Assembly: GCF_020085105.1 (NCBI RefSeq)
Contig: NC_058064.1
Coordinates: forward strand, 12,417,001 to 12,481,000
Direction of reading: 5' to 3'
DNA from: Siniperca chuatsi
Lineage: Eukaryota > Chordata > Actinopteri > Centrarchiformes > Sinipercidae
DNA: 64,000 nucleotides
Positions 36,529 through 64,000 of the stretch are shown here, one piece after another (within the stretch, counting starts at the first letter, position 1; each line of letters begins with the position of its first letter). Under the pieces are notes generated by a model, which was not told the origin of the DNA, did not search any database, and saw nothing but the letters and a program-made list of their open reading frames with translations. Made by a program: the position numbers and the translations under genes.

Positions 36529-38945
36529 GTTTATGGGGATTTCAATGCAGATTTTTCATTCAACAATTATTTGCCAGACGTTTAAAATAAAGTAATGCCA
36601 ATCTTAACCTGTCCAGTCAGTATTGCTTAATGTGAACAGTTTTAGATACATTTGTAAAGTAAATGTTGAGACCTTACCTTCATTATCTACTGAAGGTAAC
36701 AATATCTGTACTGTACTTAGCACTAATGACACAGTATTCCAAGCAAACCTACTCAATGTACAAGCGATCTATGCCATCTACACTATACTGAAAAATTGTG
36801 GCAATTGGGCATTTTGTAAATATCAAAATAAGTGTATAATATGAGACCTGGCAGGATTTAACATGTGGATGAACTCTGCTGTTCTCCTTAATGCTCTAAG
36901 TTGAGGCTGGAAATGTTAGGCCCTTGTTTGAACCTAAAAATGTACCAATGCTAGATTTAAATCTTCTCTTGCTTCATTAAAAGAAATCAGAGTACTATGA
37001 GGGCTTGCCAGGAAGTTGCAAAATAGTGGGTTTAATGGATTTTGGAAAGAGGAGGTCAGAACTATGAATAACACTAAAACCTCTTTACTTTCTAACATTA
37101 TGGTGTTAGTAGCTCAGATTATATTGTACGGTTACAGCTGCAGCATTATTATGGCTTTTTAAAATTTTGTGCGCAGCAAAAATGTTTATTTTGATTATTC
37201 GGTTTCACTGATGGCCAAAAATTGTCTGAATGTTTTAACAGCCATGTGCAGGTTAGGTCAGACGTTAGACACCACTGCAAACAAAACACTTACATAACAT
37301 GACCAGTAGTTCCCAAAGTGAGGACCGGGGACCATCAAGGGTCTTTCAGAGAGGTACAAGGATTCCCCAGAAAAATCTATACTTTGATTTTAACTGTAGC
37401 CTATATTGCAATCAATTATATAATTTCTCTTTAAATTGGGTAAGGAAGAGACTGGTGAAAAGCAGGGATTTTTCAAACTTAATGTCCAGAGGAAGTTTCA
37501 TCTACATTATTGATTTATAAGAATTTAATAGAAGATATAATTGATTAAATGTCTGAATTATCTGGTCATTGAAACAAATTACTTCAGGATGATTAGCTTC
37601 CCAAAGTGTCCCAGTAGGTCCAGCTCATGGCACTACATGGACCTCTTGTGGCTGAAAACAGAACCTGCACTTCAAGTGCAAAGTCAGGCTAGATGGAGGT
37701 GATGCATGGATGGTCCAGAAACGTAATGTCAAGTAGATCACAGTATTTCTCCCATTATGATAATACTGAACAAACTCACTTAAACCCAACTTTCATGCAA
37801 CAGATTTAACACATCGGTTCTATGGTTCAGCTGCATGATGCTTGCACCTTAATCTCTGAGCTTCTAAAATATTGTACCACAAAGAAACTTTAGCTCAAAG
37901 CAATGCTGAAAAGTTATGTCTTAAGATTTATTTTGGAAATGTTCACATAGATGTTCCTGGATGCAGATCATGACCACAAGTCAAGTCACAACATGTTGTG
38001 GTCAAAGAAAACGCCCCGAAAAATCTCTCTCTCTCTCAATGAGGGGGTCTCTGATGAGGGGTACAGTTGGATTAAGTACTCCACACAACACATACACAAA
38101 CAAGTATCACCACTTTGTGGCAAATCCATTACTGTCTGATCAGATCTTGGCTACATGCCTGTGATCGCGTGACGCGTCATGAAGTGGTCTTTTTTAGCTG
38201 AATCAGAGGGAGAGTGAGAAAGACAGAGAAGGGTGGAGATACAGAGGAAATGACAGCCTTAAATGAGGGCAAGGAAATGACTTTGAGTAGTTTATAATGA
38301 TGTGTCAAATCAGGTCAACTCCACACACACACAGAGCCCATACACACTTCATATGATAATCTGTGGTTGCGATCCTTCCTGTCTTTCTCTCACACACACC
38401 AGCGCACTTCTCTGTCCTTTTTCTGTTCTCCCTCCTCTCTCTGTTTCGCTCTCACTCACACTCACACACACACAAAGGATGACTCAAGCACAATGTTGTG
38501 TTTGTTTCCCAACACAGTGGTCACTGAGGTCACAGGACAAACGTAGAAACACAAATGTACTACTTTTCATCATCACTATCATAATAGTGGTTTCAACGTC
38601 TTCGAATGCTTTCACTGTTTTATTTTACTTCGAGATCCATTTTGGTCTCACCTGAGCAGTTGAATCCAAGCAAAGTTATGATTCTGTATATTTCAATTTC
38701 ACAATGTTTAAACCTGCACCACCTGTACTGCACCACAAAATCTTCTATTTCACACATGACTAGGGGGACAATGCTGAGTGAAAGTTCAATAGACGTTTTG
38801 TAAAATAGTTTGGCTTCCATGTGGGGGCATGACAGAAAAGTGACACAGCCAAGTGCATGTATCTGCACTGCACACATACAACCACACACACATTTGCAGA
38901 TAGACAGGACGTTCACTAAAGAGATTAATGAAAATATCATTCATT
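36529..38945. other. intergenic DNA between atxn7l1 and sypl1
   Basis: AT-rich, with no conserved coding block on either strand. In human, CDHR3 lies between ATXN7L1 and SYPL1; no cadherin-repeat motif or matching exon is visible here, and at about 2.8 kb the gap is too small for a large cadherin gene. Confidence 0.7.
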
Positions 38946-41128
38946 TTTATTGAAAAACAAAAACAAAGATATATTGAAATTGTGCATGTCACAGAGTGAA
39001 TGTATGTCTCTCTAGAATAAGACAATTTGGCAGGTTAAATGCATAGGAATCACTGACAAAGCTATAGCTAGTTGGGTGATGATTACAAGAATGCAGCGGC
39101 ATAACCAGTATACCCCACACATTTGTTGTGTCATTTAACTTTGTGCTTTGGCAAAGTTAAATTAATTTGCATCATCCCACTTACATTTTTACTATATCAA
39201 AAGGCAACAGACAAAAAAGAAAAAGAAAATGATCAATAATAATCATTAACATATTCTGAGAATGAAAAATAAGGCAAAAAAGGGGACACAGTTTATAAAA
39301 CACAACACCAGCTCACTGTTTGGTGTCTCGTGGAGGATTTAAAAAAAATAGACAATCAAAAAACAAGATGGACTGTTTTGAACAACAGCAAAATAACAGA
39401 TTTAACATGACATGGAGATATGTAAGCTTAAACAGGGAAGAAAACAATAGAGCTTTGGTAGAGTTGTTTCTGTTTAACAGTGATGCAAAAAAAGTGATGA
39501 ATGAAGGAGTTAAGCAGAAGTCACTACTACATTCAAAATGATAATAACAAATTCTTTTTTTTTTTTTTAAATGACACAATCAAGGAAGGATTTAACCTTC
39601 AGCTGGTACCTTAGGAGAGATTAAATAAATCAAAATCACACAGCAAGATTTTCCTGAACTAATTAAGTAGCCAACTCTCAATCAAGCATTATTTTTATGG
39701 AGTTACACTCTCACAGTGCTTTAAAGGACATCGTGAAAGCATATTAAGCACCATATGAGTGCACCGTGAAGGATGTGATAAGAACATCATACAATGAATA
39801 TACAAACCTTCTTCCTGATATCTGGGTTGGAAGCCATTTTCCACAGTCCATGTCAGAAAGTGTCTCAAGGTTTATCTAACATGTCTCCTTGTCTGCATAG
39901 ATTTACCTTACTGAGGAAAATCAGTGCAGGATAAAGACTATTATATGGATTCGCCTCATTAGTGTACGTCATGAAAAGAGGACATCTCTACGCTAGTTTT
40001 GTAAATGAATAATCCTAGTTTAGTTTTATCTAGACATTGCAACACCTGCTAGCCACCACTAGAGAGCAAATGAGCTAATGGTGGGAGAGCCAATGAATGA
40101 AAGAATGAATGAATACTTGAGTGAGTCACTTTTTTAGATACACAAGGTGTAAACATACAAAATATGCATGGCTCAATGTCAAGGCCAATATCAAATGTAT
40201 GCAATAAACTGTGTGTCAATAAATTACAATGAATGTAATTTCTAGAGTAGTATGCTTCATGGTGCCCTACAGACAACCGTCTTACCCTCTCTGTTACCCT
40301 GACAACCCTCATCACATTATCCTTATTGCTGCAGACGTTAAAATTGCGGTTGCTTTTATGTCATAGACAAACAGATGAGTTTAAAGTACCTTACACTCAT
40401 CAGTATATAATTAAACATAATAAATTCAGCCAGTATCCTAAAATTGGACCAGAGAATTAAGGAAAACCTCACAAGCCATAATGCTGCTATAAAGCTCAAG
40501 TTTAAAAAATACAAACACATTTGGTCATTGTCTTTGCATGTATGTGCTTACTAAAGCATAAGAAACCATCTAGGAAGTGTTGTAATAAGGCACGTTTAAA
40601 AGGATTTCACATACTAATTGCATTGGCGTTGCTATAGTATATAAAACAGGTAAAAACAAAAAATAACAAAGGATAAAATACACATAAAACCTTAGTTATG
40701 GCACTTTCTCCTCCCCCCGCCTCCTACTGCTGCAGGGTTGCTCAGGTCTTCAGAGGAAATCGTTTTGGGAAATTCACGTTGCTTTTAGAACTGTTCAAGT
40801 ATGCCATGAATGTGCGAGGAATTACGCTCTGTGTACTACCTACACAGCTGCTACTGTATTGATAAGATCAAAATCCAATATATATCCAAATCCATCAGTT
40901 TTTAAACTGACCATCTGTCAATTTATCCTTCATTTTGTCTGTCTTCATCATCTTCACACAGCATTTTTTTTTGTGTGTAGTAATGTCTTCATGCACATGT
41001 GAGTGTATGCACATGTGCTCAAATTGTGGCAGTTTGAGTCTGATCTATGTGTGGTGTGTGTACATGTTGATTTCTGTGTCTGTGTGTATTTGCATGCGAC
41101 TGTGTGTTGCTTTATATTGTACTGAATG
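38946..41128 (-). other. sypl1: probable sypl1 3'UTR with polyadenylation signal
   Basis: The first AATAAA on the minus strand downstream of the sypl1 stop is at 38951-38946, with a TG-rich stretch about 50-70 nt further on. That gives a 3'UTR of about 2.2 kb. The interval has poly-T and poly-A runs and no conserved coding block. Confidence 0.5.
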
Positions 41129-48191
<7,063 letters not shown>

Positions 48192-48700
48192 GATTGTGAT
48201 TCTGATCCAAAATCTTTATCCAGTTGTTCCTAAACTGTGGATGTTGGTCCAACAGGGAGGAAAAAGGGGAGTTGTTTGACAGAATGACGTGGTTTTACTG
48301 CCAACGCTGCAAAAAGTCACCAGCCCAAGTTATTTAAAGTGAGTTTTACAACCCAACTTTGCGCCAAAGCAACTGATTTAAATTTATGCCACGGAGGTGA
48401 GATTGTTCTACTTACTGAAAATACAGTTGTACGCGTTTCAGGAACTTTTAACAAAAAAAAAACAAAAAACAATGTCAATGGAAAAAACGTTAGTTACGGT
48501 GGATATTTTTTGCAGTGTAGCTTGAAAGACGAGTTCCTAGCGCTCCTCTTGGTGATGCGCAAAATACGCAGGCGATGTAGCGGATAAAGAGTGTGCCAAA
48601 TTACGCTTTGCTTTTGGTGAGAAAGCGCCGTGTGTATTTCGTTACCGGAAGAGGATGCTAAATAAAAAAAAAGAAAAGAAAAAGAACGTTTTGTTTTTCC
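48192..48700 (-). promoter_or_regulatory. sypl1: sypl1 5' flank / promoter-proximal region
   Basis: Directly upstream of the sypl1 start. There is no clear TATA box at a usable distance and CpG is modest. The transcription start cannot be placed. Nothing else recognised. Confidence 0.35.
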
Positions 48701-49149
48701 TCTACTGGGCTGGAAAAAAACCCTCTAACGACCAAACGACCATACTATCAAATACCACAAAAACAACTTAAAATACATGTAGCTACAGTATAGCAGTGCA
48801 TTACCATAGAAACGCCATGCACAGTGACAGCAGGAGACACGTAACTTTCCTGCCACACGAAAGTTACAGTCCGAGCACCAAAGGGCATCAGAAGTGTCCT
48901 GCTGAGTCTATATTGAATCCATCCGCTAGAGTACGCAGGCTGCCTCCTCCTTGCTGAGTTTGCAGTTAGTGTGTAAGCGCCTCTTTGGTACTGACTGGTG
49001 TCATGTGACTCTCAGAGCAAACCACAGATTCTCAAAAGTCTTTGAACAAAGAAAACCTCAAGGGTTAATATTAGTAAAGGGTCATTTCACAAGACGTCTT
49101 AATGGGGGTTCCACATGCCTAACAGATTCCACTCCACAGATTTTAAGAT

Positions 49150-49164
49150 AAGTTTACTCATCAT

Positions 49165-49232
<68 letters not shown>

Positions 49233-49262
49233 AGAGCTTAAAAAGTCTAACAATATAGTGAC

Positions 49263-49293
<31 letters not shown>

Positions 49294-49416
49294 CCCCATA
49301 AACAAACATTTCGTTAAGGATCCTTTACATTTGGTTAATACAGGCCACAATATGTACTGAGCCAGACATTTCATAGTTGGAAAAATACATTTGTCAGTGC
49401 TAAGTTTACTCATCAT

Positions 49417-49498
<82 letters not shown>

Positions 49499-49866
49499 AG
49501 AGCTTAAAAAGTCTAACAATATAGTGACTATATATATATATATTTTTTTTCCCCCCATAAACAAACATTTCGTTAAGGATCCTTTACATTTGGTTAATAC
49601 AGGCCACAATATGTACTGAGCCAGACATTTCATAGTTGGAAAAATACATTTGTCAGTGCTAAGTTTACTCATCATGAGATATATATATATTTTAGAGCTT
49701 AAAAAAGTCTAACAATATAGTGACTATATATATATATATTTTTTTTTTTTTTCCCCATAAACAAACATTTCGTTAAGGATCCTTTACATTTGGTTAATAC
49801 AGGCCACAATATGTACTGAGCCAGACATTTCATAGTTGGAAAAATACATTTGTCAGTGCTCTCTGT
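49150..49866. repeat. three-copy tandem repeat with expanded TA tracts
   Basis: A unit starting AAGTTTACTCATCATGAGAT and ending ATTTGTCAGTGCT is present three times (about 49150-49400, 49401-49661, 49662-49860). Non-TA parts (TTTTAGAGCTTAAAAAGTCT; TTTCGTTAAGGATCCTTTAC) are almost identical, while the TA tracts differ greatly: about 31, 40 and 5 units in the first tract. Confidence 0.92.
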
Positions 49867-50094
49867 TGGACAAACTGTCATGGAGGCACTGCTTCGTATG
49901 CTGCATTTCTGTACTGACATATCTTGTTACTCACTGATCGAAATACACACTGATACAGATACAGCTGCAATAAGCTAATGTCAGTTGATCCATCGACCCG
50001 TGTAAATGTTGTAAAATGCCTTCTGTAGCTCTGGAGGAGCTCATCAAAGTCTGAAAAAAATAACCTCAACTCTGGGTTGGAGACTTGCATTAAG

Positions 50095-50260
50095 CCTGCA
50101 TTAAAAACTGGGGGGAAGGGGGGTGATTTGAAAGATGTTTATCAGGCAGGTAGGGTAAAATAAAAGATGCTATTTAGTTGCATTATAGGAACTGTTTTTG
50201 GAGCTCAACTTAAAATCAGGTATCAATTTTTGACCACTTTTTTTTAAATGTCTCGAAGCA
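50095..50260. repeat. dispersed repeat D, fragment
   Basis: Related to 16590-17210 over a short block only; it lies between the TA tandem array and the CA repeat at 50763. Confidence 0.35.
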
Positions 50261-50761
50261 AGTCCCCCCCACTTTACGGAAGTGCAATACTAAATCGAAA
50301 AACTTGCCCCTTTACAGCTTCCTCTCTCTCCTCCATGTCACAGTCTACTACTAACTTAAAATGTTATGGTGGAACAGCTGAGATTTATTCCTTTAAAAAC
50401 AGCAACTGACTTGGTGGGAACTTTTCTGCACTTCCAGAAACATGTTTAACTGGCAAAATGGGGCTGTTAGAGAGCCCAATATTAGTGGCTGATGACATTT
50501 GAACTGAAAAGGTCAATACAGATAATACTTTAAATCAATCAATCCAAGTAGGCAAAATAAATCAACCATTTCAAACTGACAGGGTGGCATCTTTAATAAA
50601 TGTATTGTTGACAATATAGCAAGTTATATTAGTTCAAATATCAGTTGTGTTGGGAGAGAATTTGGGACAACCAACATATACATACGAGTAAAACAACAAC
50701 AACATAAAGAAAAAAAAGTATTCACAAACACTTTTCATCCATTACACAAGGCATTCGCACA

Positions 50762-50762
<1 letters not shown>

Positions 50763-50832
<70 letters not shown>
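50763..50832 (+). repeat. CA microsatellite, long
   Basis: Perfect CA run of about 35 units in the sypl1-nampt intergenic region. Confidence 0.97.
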
Positions 50833-50835
<3 letters not shown>

Positions 50836-51648
50836 AGAAGCTAAAAGCCTGACAGTCACAAAAAACAGTCACACTGCCAATTCAGACAGTTTTGGATATT
50901 CTTCTGTTGGTACAAAAACAGTCGTTCTGACAAAAATAATAATATTATCTAGTGTGGTCGTCTCACTAACCTGCCCTCTCTGCTTTCAGTTAAACTAGTT
51001 GCTGTATGTACAAGTGAGAAGGCAGTATGGCCGCATCGTTCGGGAATAAGGATATTTACTGCAATAATTCGGGCATATTTTCCTCCTTTGTCATACAAAA
51101 TAATATTTCTCTGAGGCAAGAACTGAGACAGTATCAAAATAGTGAAATCAGAGTTTTACTAAAATGCACCCCATAATTGGAAAAAATAAAAACTGTGTTG
51201 TTACTCCAGAAAAAGTGAATAACAAATGATTTGACAGATAACCGTAGTGACAGGTGCAAAAAACAGAAGGAAAATAAAGAAAAAAAGAGTGTGACATTGT
51301 TTCAGCAGACTACAGTAGCTGGGTTGTTTGCCAGCTTGTCTGTGTTTGAGCAGGTTGGTCTGAGCCAGAAGTGGGAGATGGGAGTCAGTGACATCACAGG
51401 TTTCTTCGAGGTCTTTCCTAAAAATCACAGAAGACTTGCCGGGTCCGTGTCCATGGGGAAGGTCACTGAAGCGCTAATAGCTCGAGTGAAGCTGCTCAGT
51501 GGCAAACACTTAGTGGGCTGTGGTAGCAGCGGGCAGCTCCCAGGTGAGAAACGTGCAGCTATGATTGTGAAGCAGCTGAGTGTTTGAAAAGAGCGTGCAG
51601 ACAGTGAATAAACAATTACCTGGAGTTTTATCAATTTTAACAAGGCAG

Positions 51649-51965
51649 TCTACAGCTATGCTAGCAGCTCGGCGAGGCTGTACTTTGAGATAAATGCTAA
51701 TGTCAGCATGCTAACATGCTGATGTCTAGCAGGTATAGTATTGACCATGTTTACCATCTTAGTTTAGCGTGTTAACATTTTGCTAATTAGCACTAAACGC
51801 ACAAAATACAGTTGAGGCTGATGGGAATGTCATAAGTTTTGCAGGTATTTGTTAATAAACCAAAGTACAACATTTGGTACAAAAGTTTACAGCAATCCAT
51901 TCAATAGTTGTTGAGATATTTCAGTCTGGACCAAAGTGTGGACTGACTGACTTTGCCATCATGTC
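51649..51965 (+). repeat. interspersed repeat A, copy 3 (with TA/CA tail)
   Basis: Same ordered blocks, ending GATATTTCAGTCTGGACC. A long compound (TA)n(CA)n microsatellite follows at 51978-52075. Confidence 0.75.
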
Positions 51966-51975
51966 ATATCATATG

Positions 51976-52077
<102 letters not shown>

Positions 52078-53191
52078 CAGTGTTTCTATATTTTACCAAA
52101 ACGTATGGGAAAAATTCTGTCAGATATTTGCTTCTGGTCTTATCAAACTATCTGTTTCCTGTGATGTCACCAGCTCCTAGCTCCTTTAAAAAAATCCCTT
52201 CACTCTGAAAGGGCCAACTCAGCAATGCGACTAAACACACCTACAAACAGGAGTGACACTCCACTACGATGCTCTGAATGGGAAGATAATTAACTCCAAA
52301 AGGCATCATCAGCAAGTTCCCATTTATAACTGGGCAATGAACACTTTTCCCCAAAAAACCGCTGTTGAAGTTTACCCGTTTTTCACGAGTTAAGGCAGTG
52401 ATACAAAGGGCAACGTTTTGCTGATCTGCAACTGTGCACCGCCAACTGCCAAAGTATGGCCAGAACACATTGCTATCAGTAAGTTAATTCTGATCCCGGG
52501 TCTTTCCTTTCTGCCTCTTTTACATTGCCCAAAGGAAAAACACACTCACTACTGTATCACCCCCTGTTTGTCACAATGCTGTGTCTCCTTTCAGAATAAA
52601 AGGCCAGCAAAGTAAAAGGAAGAGTGTTCTCTATTCCCCCCCTCCCCATCAACAAGCACATTTGCATAAAGGAATACTACAGAATCCTTTAAAAGGAAGA
52701 AAACGTCAGTACACACACACGCACACACACACACACACATCAGAACCAACATTTAACATACATTTCAGCCCCAGAGCCACATATGTAATCTTTCATGAAC
52801 ACAAACATAGTTAGATCATCATCATTCCAGTTTCTGTGATGTATCTTTTTTTTTATACATCTCTTGGTATTACACTGCAAAGACTGGTTTTCATTCACCA
52901 TCATGAAGACCCAATCTGAAACTTTTGACTCAAATCTGATCTTGCCAATTTCATTTTGTAAAGATTTGGGGCTTCTTCAGGACTCTGGCTTTTCATAATT
53001 TTCTCATTTATTATTATTTTCATAAATGCTAGAGCAATATAATCCACTGTTTACACCTATGTAAACAAACCTATCTGAAATATATAAAAAAACAACAACA
53101 TTAAAATTGGGCCTTCATGATGTGAATGCTCTGTGGGCAACATAATGGCAAGGAGATCATTTATATACCTTCAGAGATGCACCAATAACAT

Positions 53192-54127
53192 TTTATTTGG
53201 CGAAATAAGTATGAAATATTCAGGTAGTACTTGATAGATATTATAATTTGGGCCATAACTACTGATTAAAATCAAGAAAACTGGGGAAAATGAATTCCTT
53301 CATCACCCATAATTACAGTCTAGATGTTCATGATCTTTTCTGCTTCCAAGTAGAAGCAACTTATTGTCTGTTATCAATCAATGTTATCGGTGCACCATCA
53401 TATACCATAATCATTATTTTCTTCCTTCACATAAAAGACAAAGCTAAGTAGATTCAGACATGTATTCTAAACAGTTTTGTACACAATACACGGGGCACGG
53501 TCATTGGTGTGGGTGTGGCTTCTTATTTCTCTGTCATGATCTTTCTCACTCAGACTCACCGTGGGTTCACTCCGCATGCAGCCGCTGGGAGCTCATTCAA
53601 AAACCTACAATCATCTGATTTGCTTTTGTGTCAGCATGGGAAGGTCTGTTGCGATATGCTTAGCCTATCGGTGCAACATGCCGAAGTTCAATTTTGGGGC
53701 AGCAGCACATGGAAGTGAACACACGGTTTATCATCATAATCTCAGCTTCTCTCCCTCGACACGTCTGTTATTCCTGACGCTTACTGTACCATCTCGTTCA
53801 TTTTCTTCTCTTTCTCTTTCCCCCCCCCTCACACTCATGGGGTTATTCGCCGTTCATCAGCGGTGTGTGAGTTTCCAAATTCCCCACTCTCTTGGAGAAT
53901 CAAAAACTGCGTTTTGGAACTGAAGGGTGAATTTCTGTGAATTTCAAGGGGACTCTCAGGTTTTTAGGAGCATTTTGGGGGGTTCTTAGGCTTTGGGAAT
54001 GGGATCTATTTGCAGTGCACACTACCTCCATTTTCTGAGGCAAGGTGACGTCAGAGGCCAAAAGGTGAAGGGTTAAGGGGGGGGAATTGGGGTTAGGGTG
54101 GAAGGTGGGGGTTCAGCAGTGCTGCGT
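53192..54127 (-). other. nampt: possible nampt 3'UTR
   Basis: Follows the nampt stop. Minus-strand AATAAA motifs occur at 53197-53192 and 53012-53007, so a 3'UTR of about 0.9-1.1 kb is possible. It is C-rich just after the stop (G-rich on the plus strand). Longer forms cannot be excluded. Confidence 0.4.

Positions 54128-64000
<9,873 letters not shown>

Noticed and set aside
54077..54111. GGGGTTAGGG as an interstitial telomere repeat
   Set aside because: Only one TTAGGG-like unit; better described as a G-run cluster.

Overview
The window is vertebrate nuclear DNA, almost certainly from a ray-finned (probably percomorph) fish. The genes are split into short exons with GT-AG introns. Coding exons fill under 7% of the sequence, dinucleotide microsatellites are very common, and several interspersed repeats are of types I recall from percomorph genomes. 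There are no bacterial, organellar or viral genes. Most long open frames are not genes; coding exons were found by matching conserved protein blocks and checking that splice sites and reading phase agree from exon to exon.

Three genes lie in a row, all on the minus strand, so each is read from high to low coordinates. (1) atxn7l1 (ataxin-7-like 1, SAGA complex family): 12 coding exons from 35917 down to 9907, predicted 788 residues, complete. (2) sypl1 (synaptophysin-like 1, a four-pass vesicle membrane protein): 5 coding exons from 48191 down to 41129, predicted 239 residues, complete. (3) nampt (nicotinamide phosphoribosyltransferase): the last 8 coding exons, from 63148 down to the stop at 54128, giving the C-terminal 386 residues; the first exons lie beyond the right edge. 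ATXN7L1 - SYPL1 - NAMPT is also the order and orientation I recall from human 7q22, so this is a conserved syntenic block. The mammalian CDHR3 gene, which sits between ATXN7L1 and SYPL1 in human, is not visible in the 2.8 kb gap here.

Layout: 1-7500 has no recognisable gene; 7510-9906 is the probable atxn7l1 3'UTR; 9907-35917 is atxn7l1; 35918-38940 is the atxn7l1 5' flank and intergenic DNA, with a small hairpin insertion; 38946-41128 is the probable sypl1 3'UTR; 41129-48191 is sypl1; 48192-53190 is intergenic, with a three-copy TA-rich tandem repeat; 53192-54127 is the possible nampt 3'UTR; 54128-64000 is nampt. The genes share no pathway (transcription coactivation, vesicle membrane, NAD salvage); they are neighbours by ancestry, not an operon.

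The most interesting signals are not new genes. They are (a) long CA/TG or TA repeats set directly against splice sites of atxn7l1, sypl1 and nampt; (b) an 18-nt candidate microexon in atxn7l1 that would rewrite the zinc-finger exit while keeping the His spacing; (c) two fold-back elements with TTAA ends; (d) a 104-bp hairpin insertion with a 14-bp direct repeat just upstream of atxn7l1; and (e) an in-frame, conserved-looking extension upstream of the atxn7l1 start. I saw no wholly novel multi-gene system.
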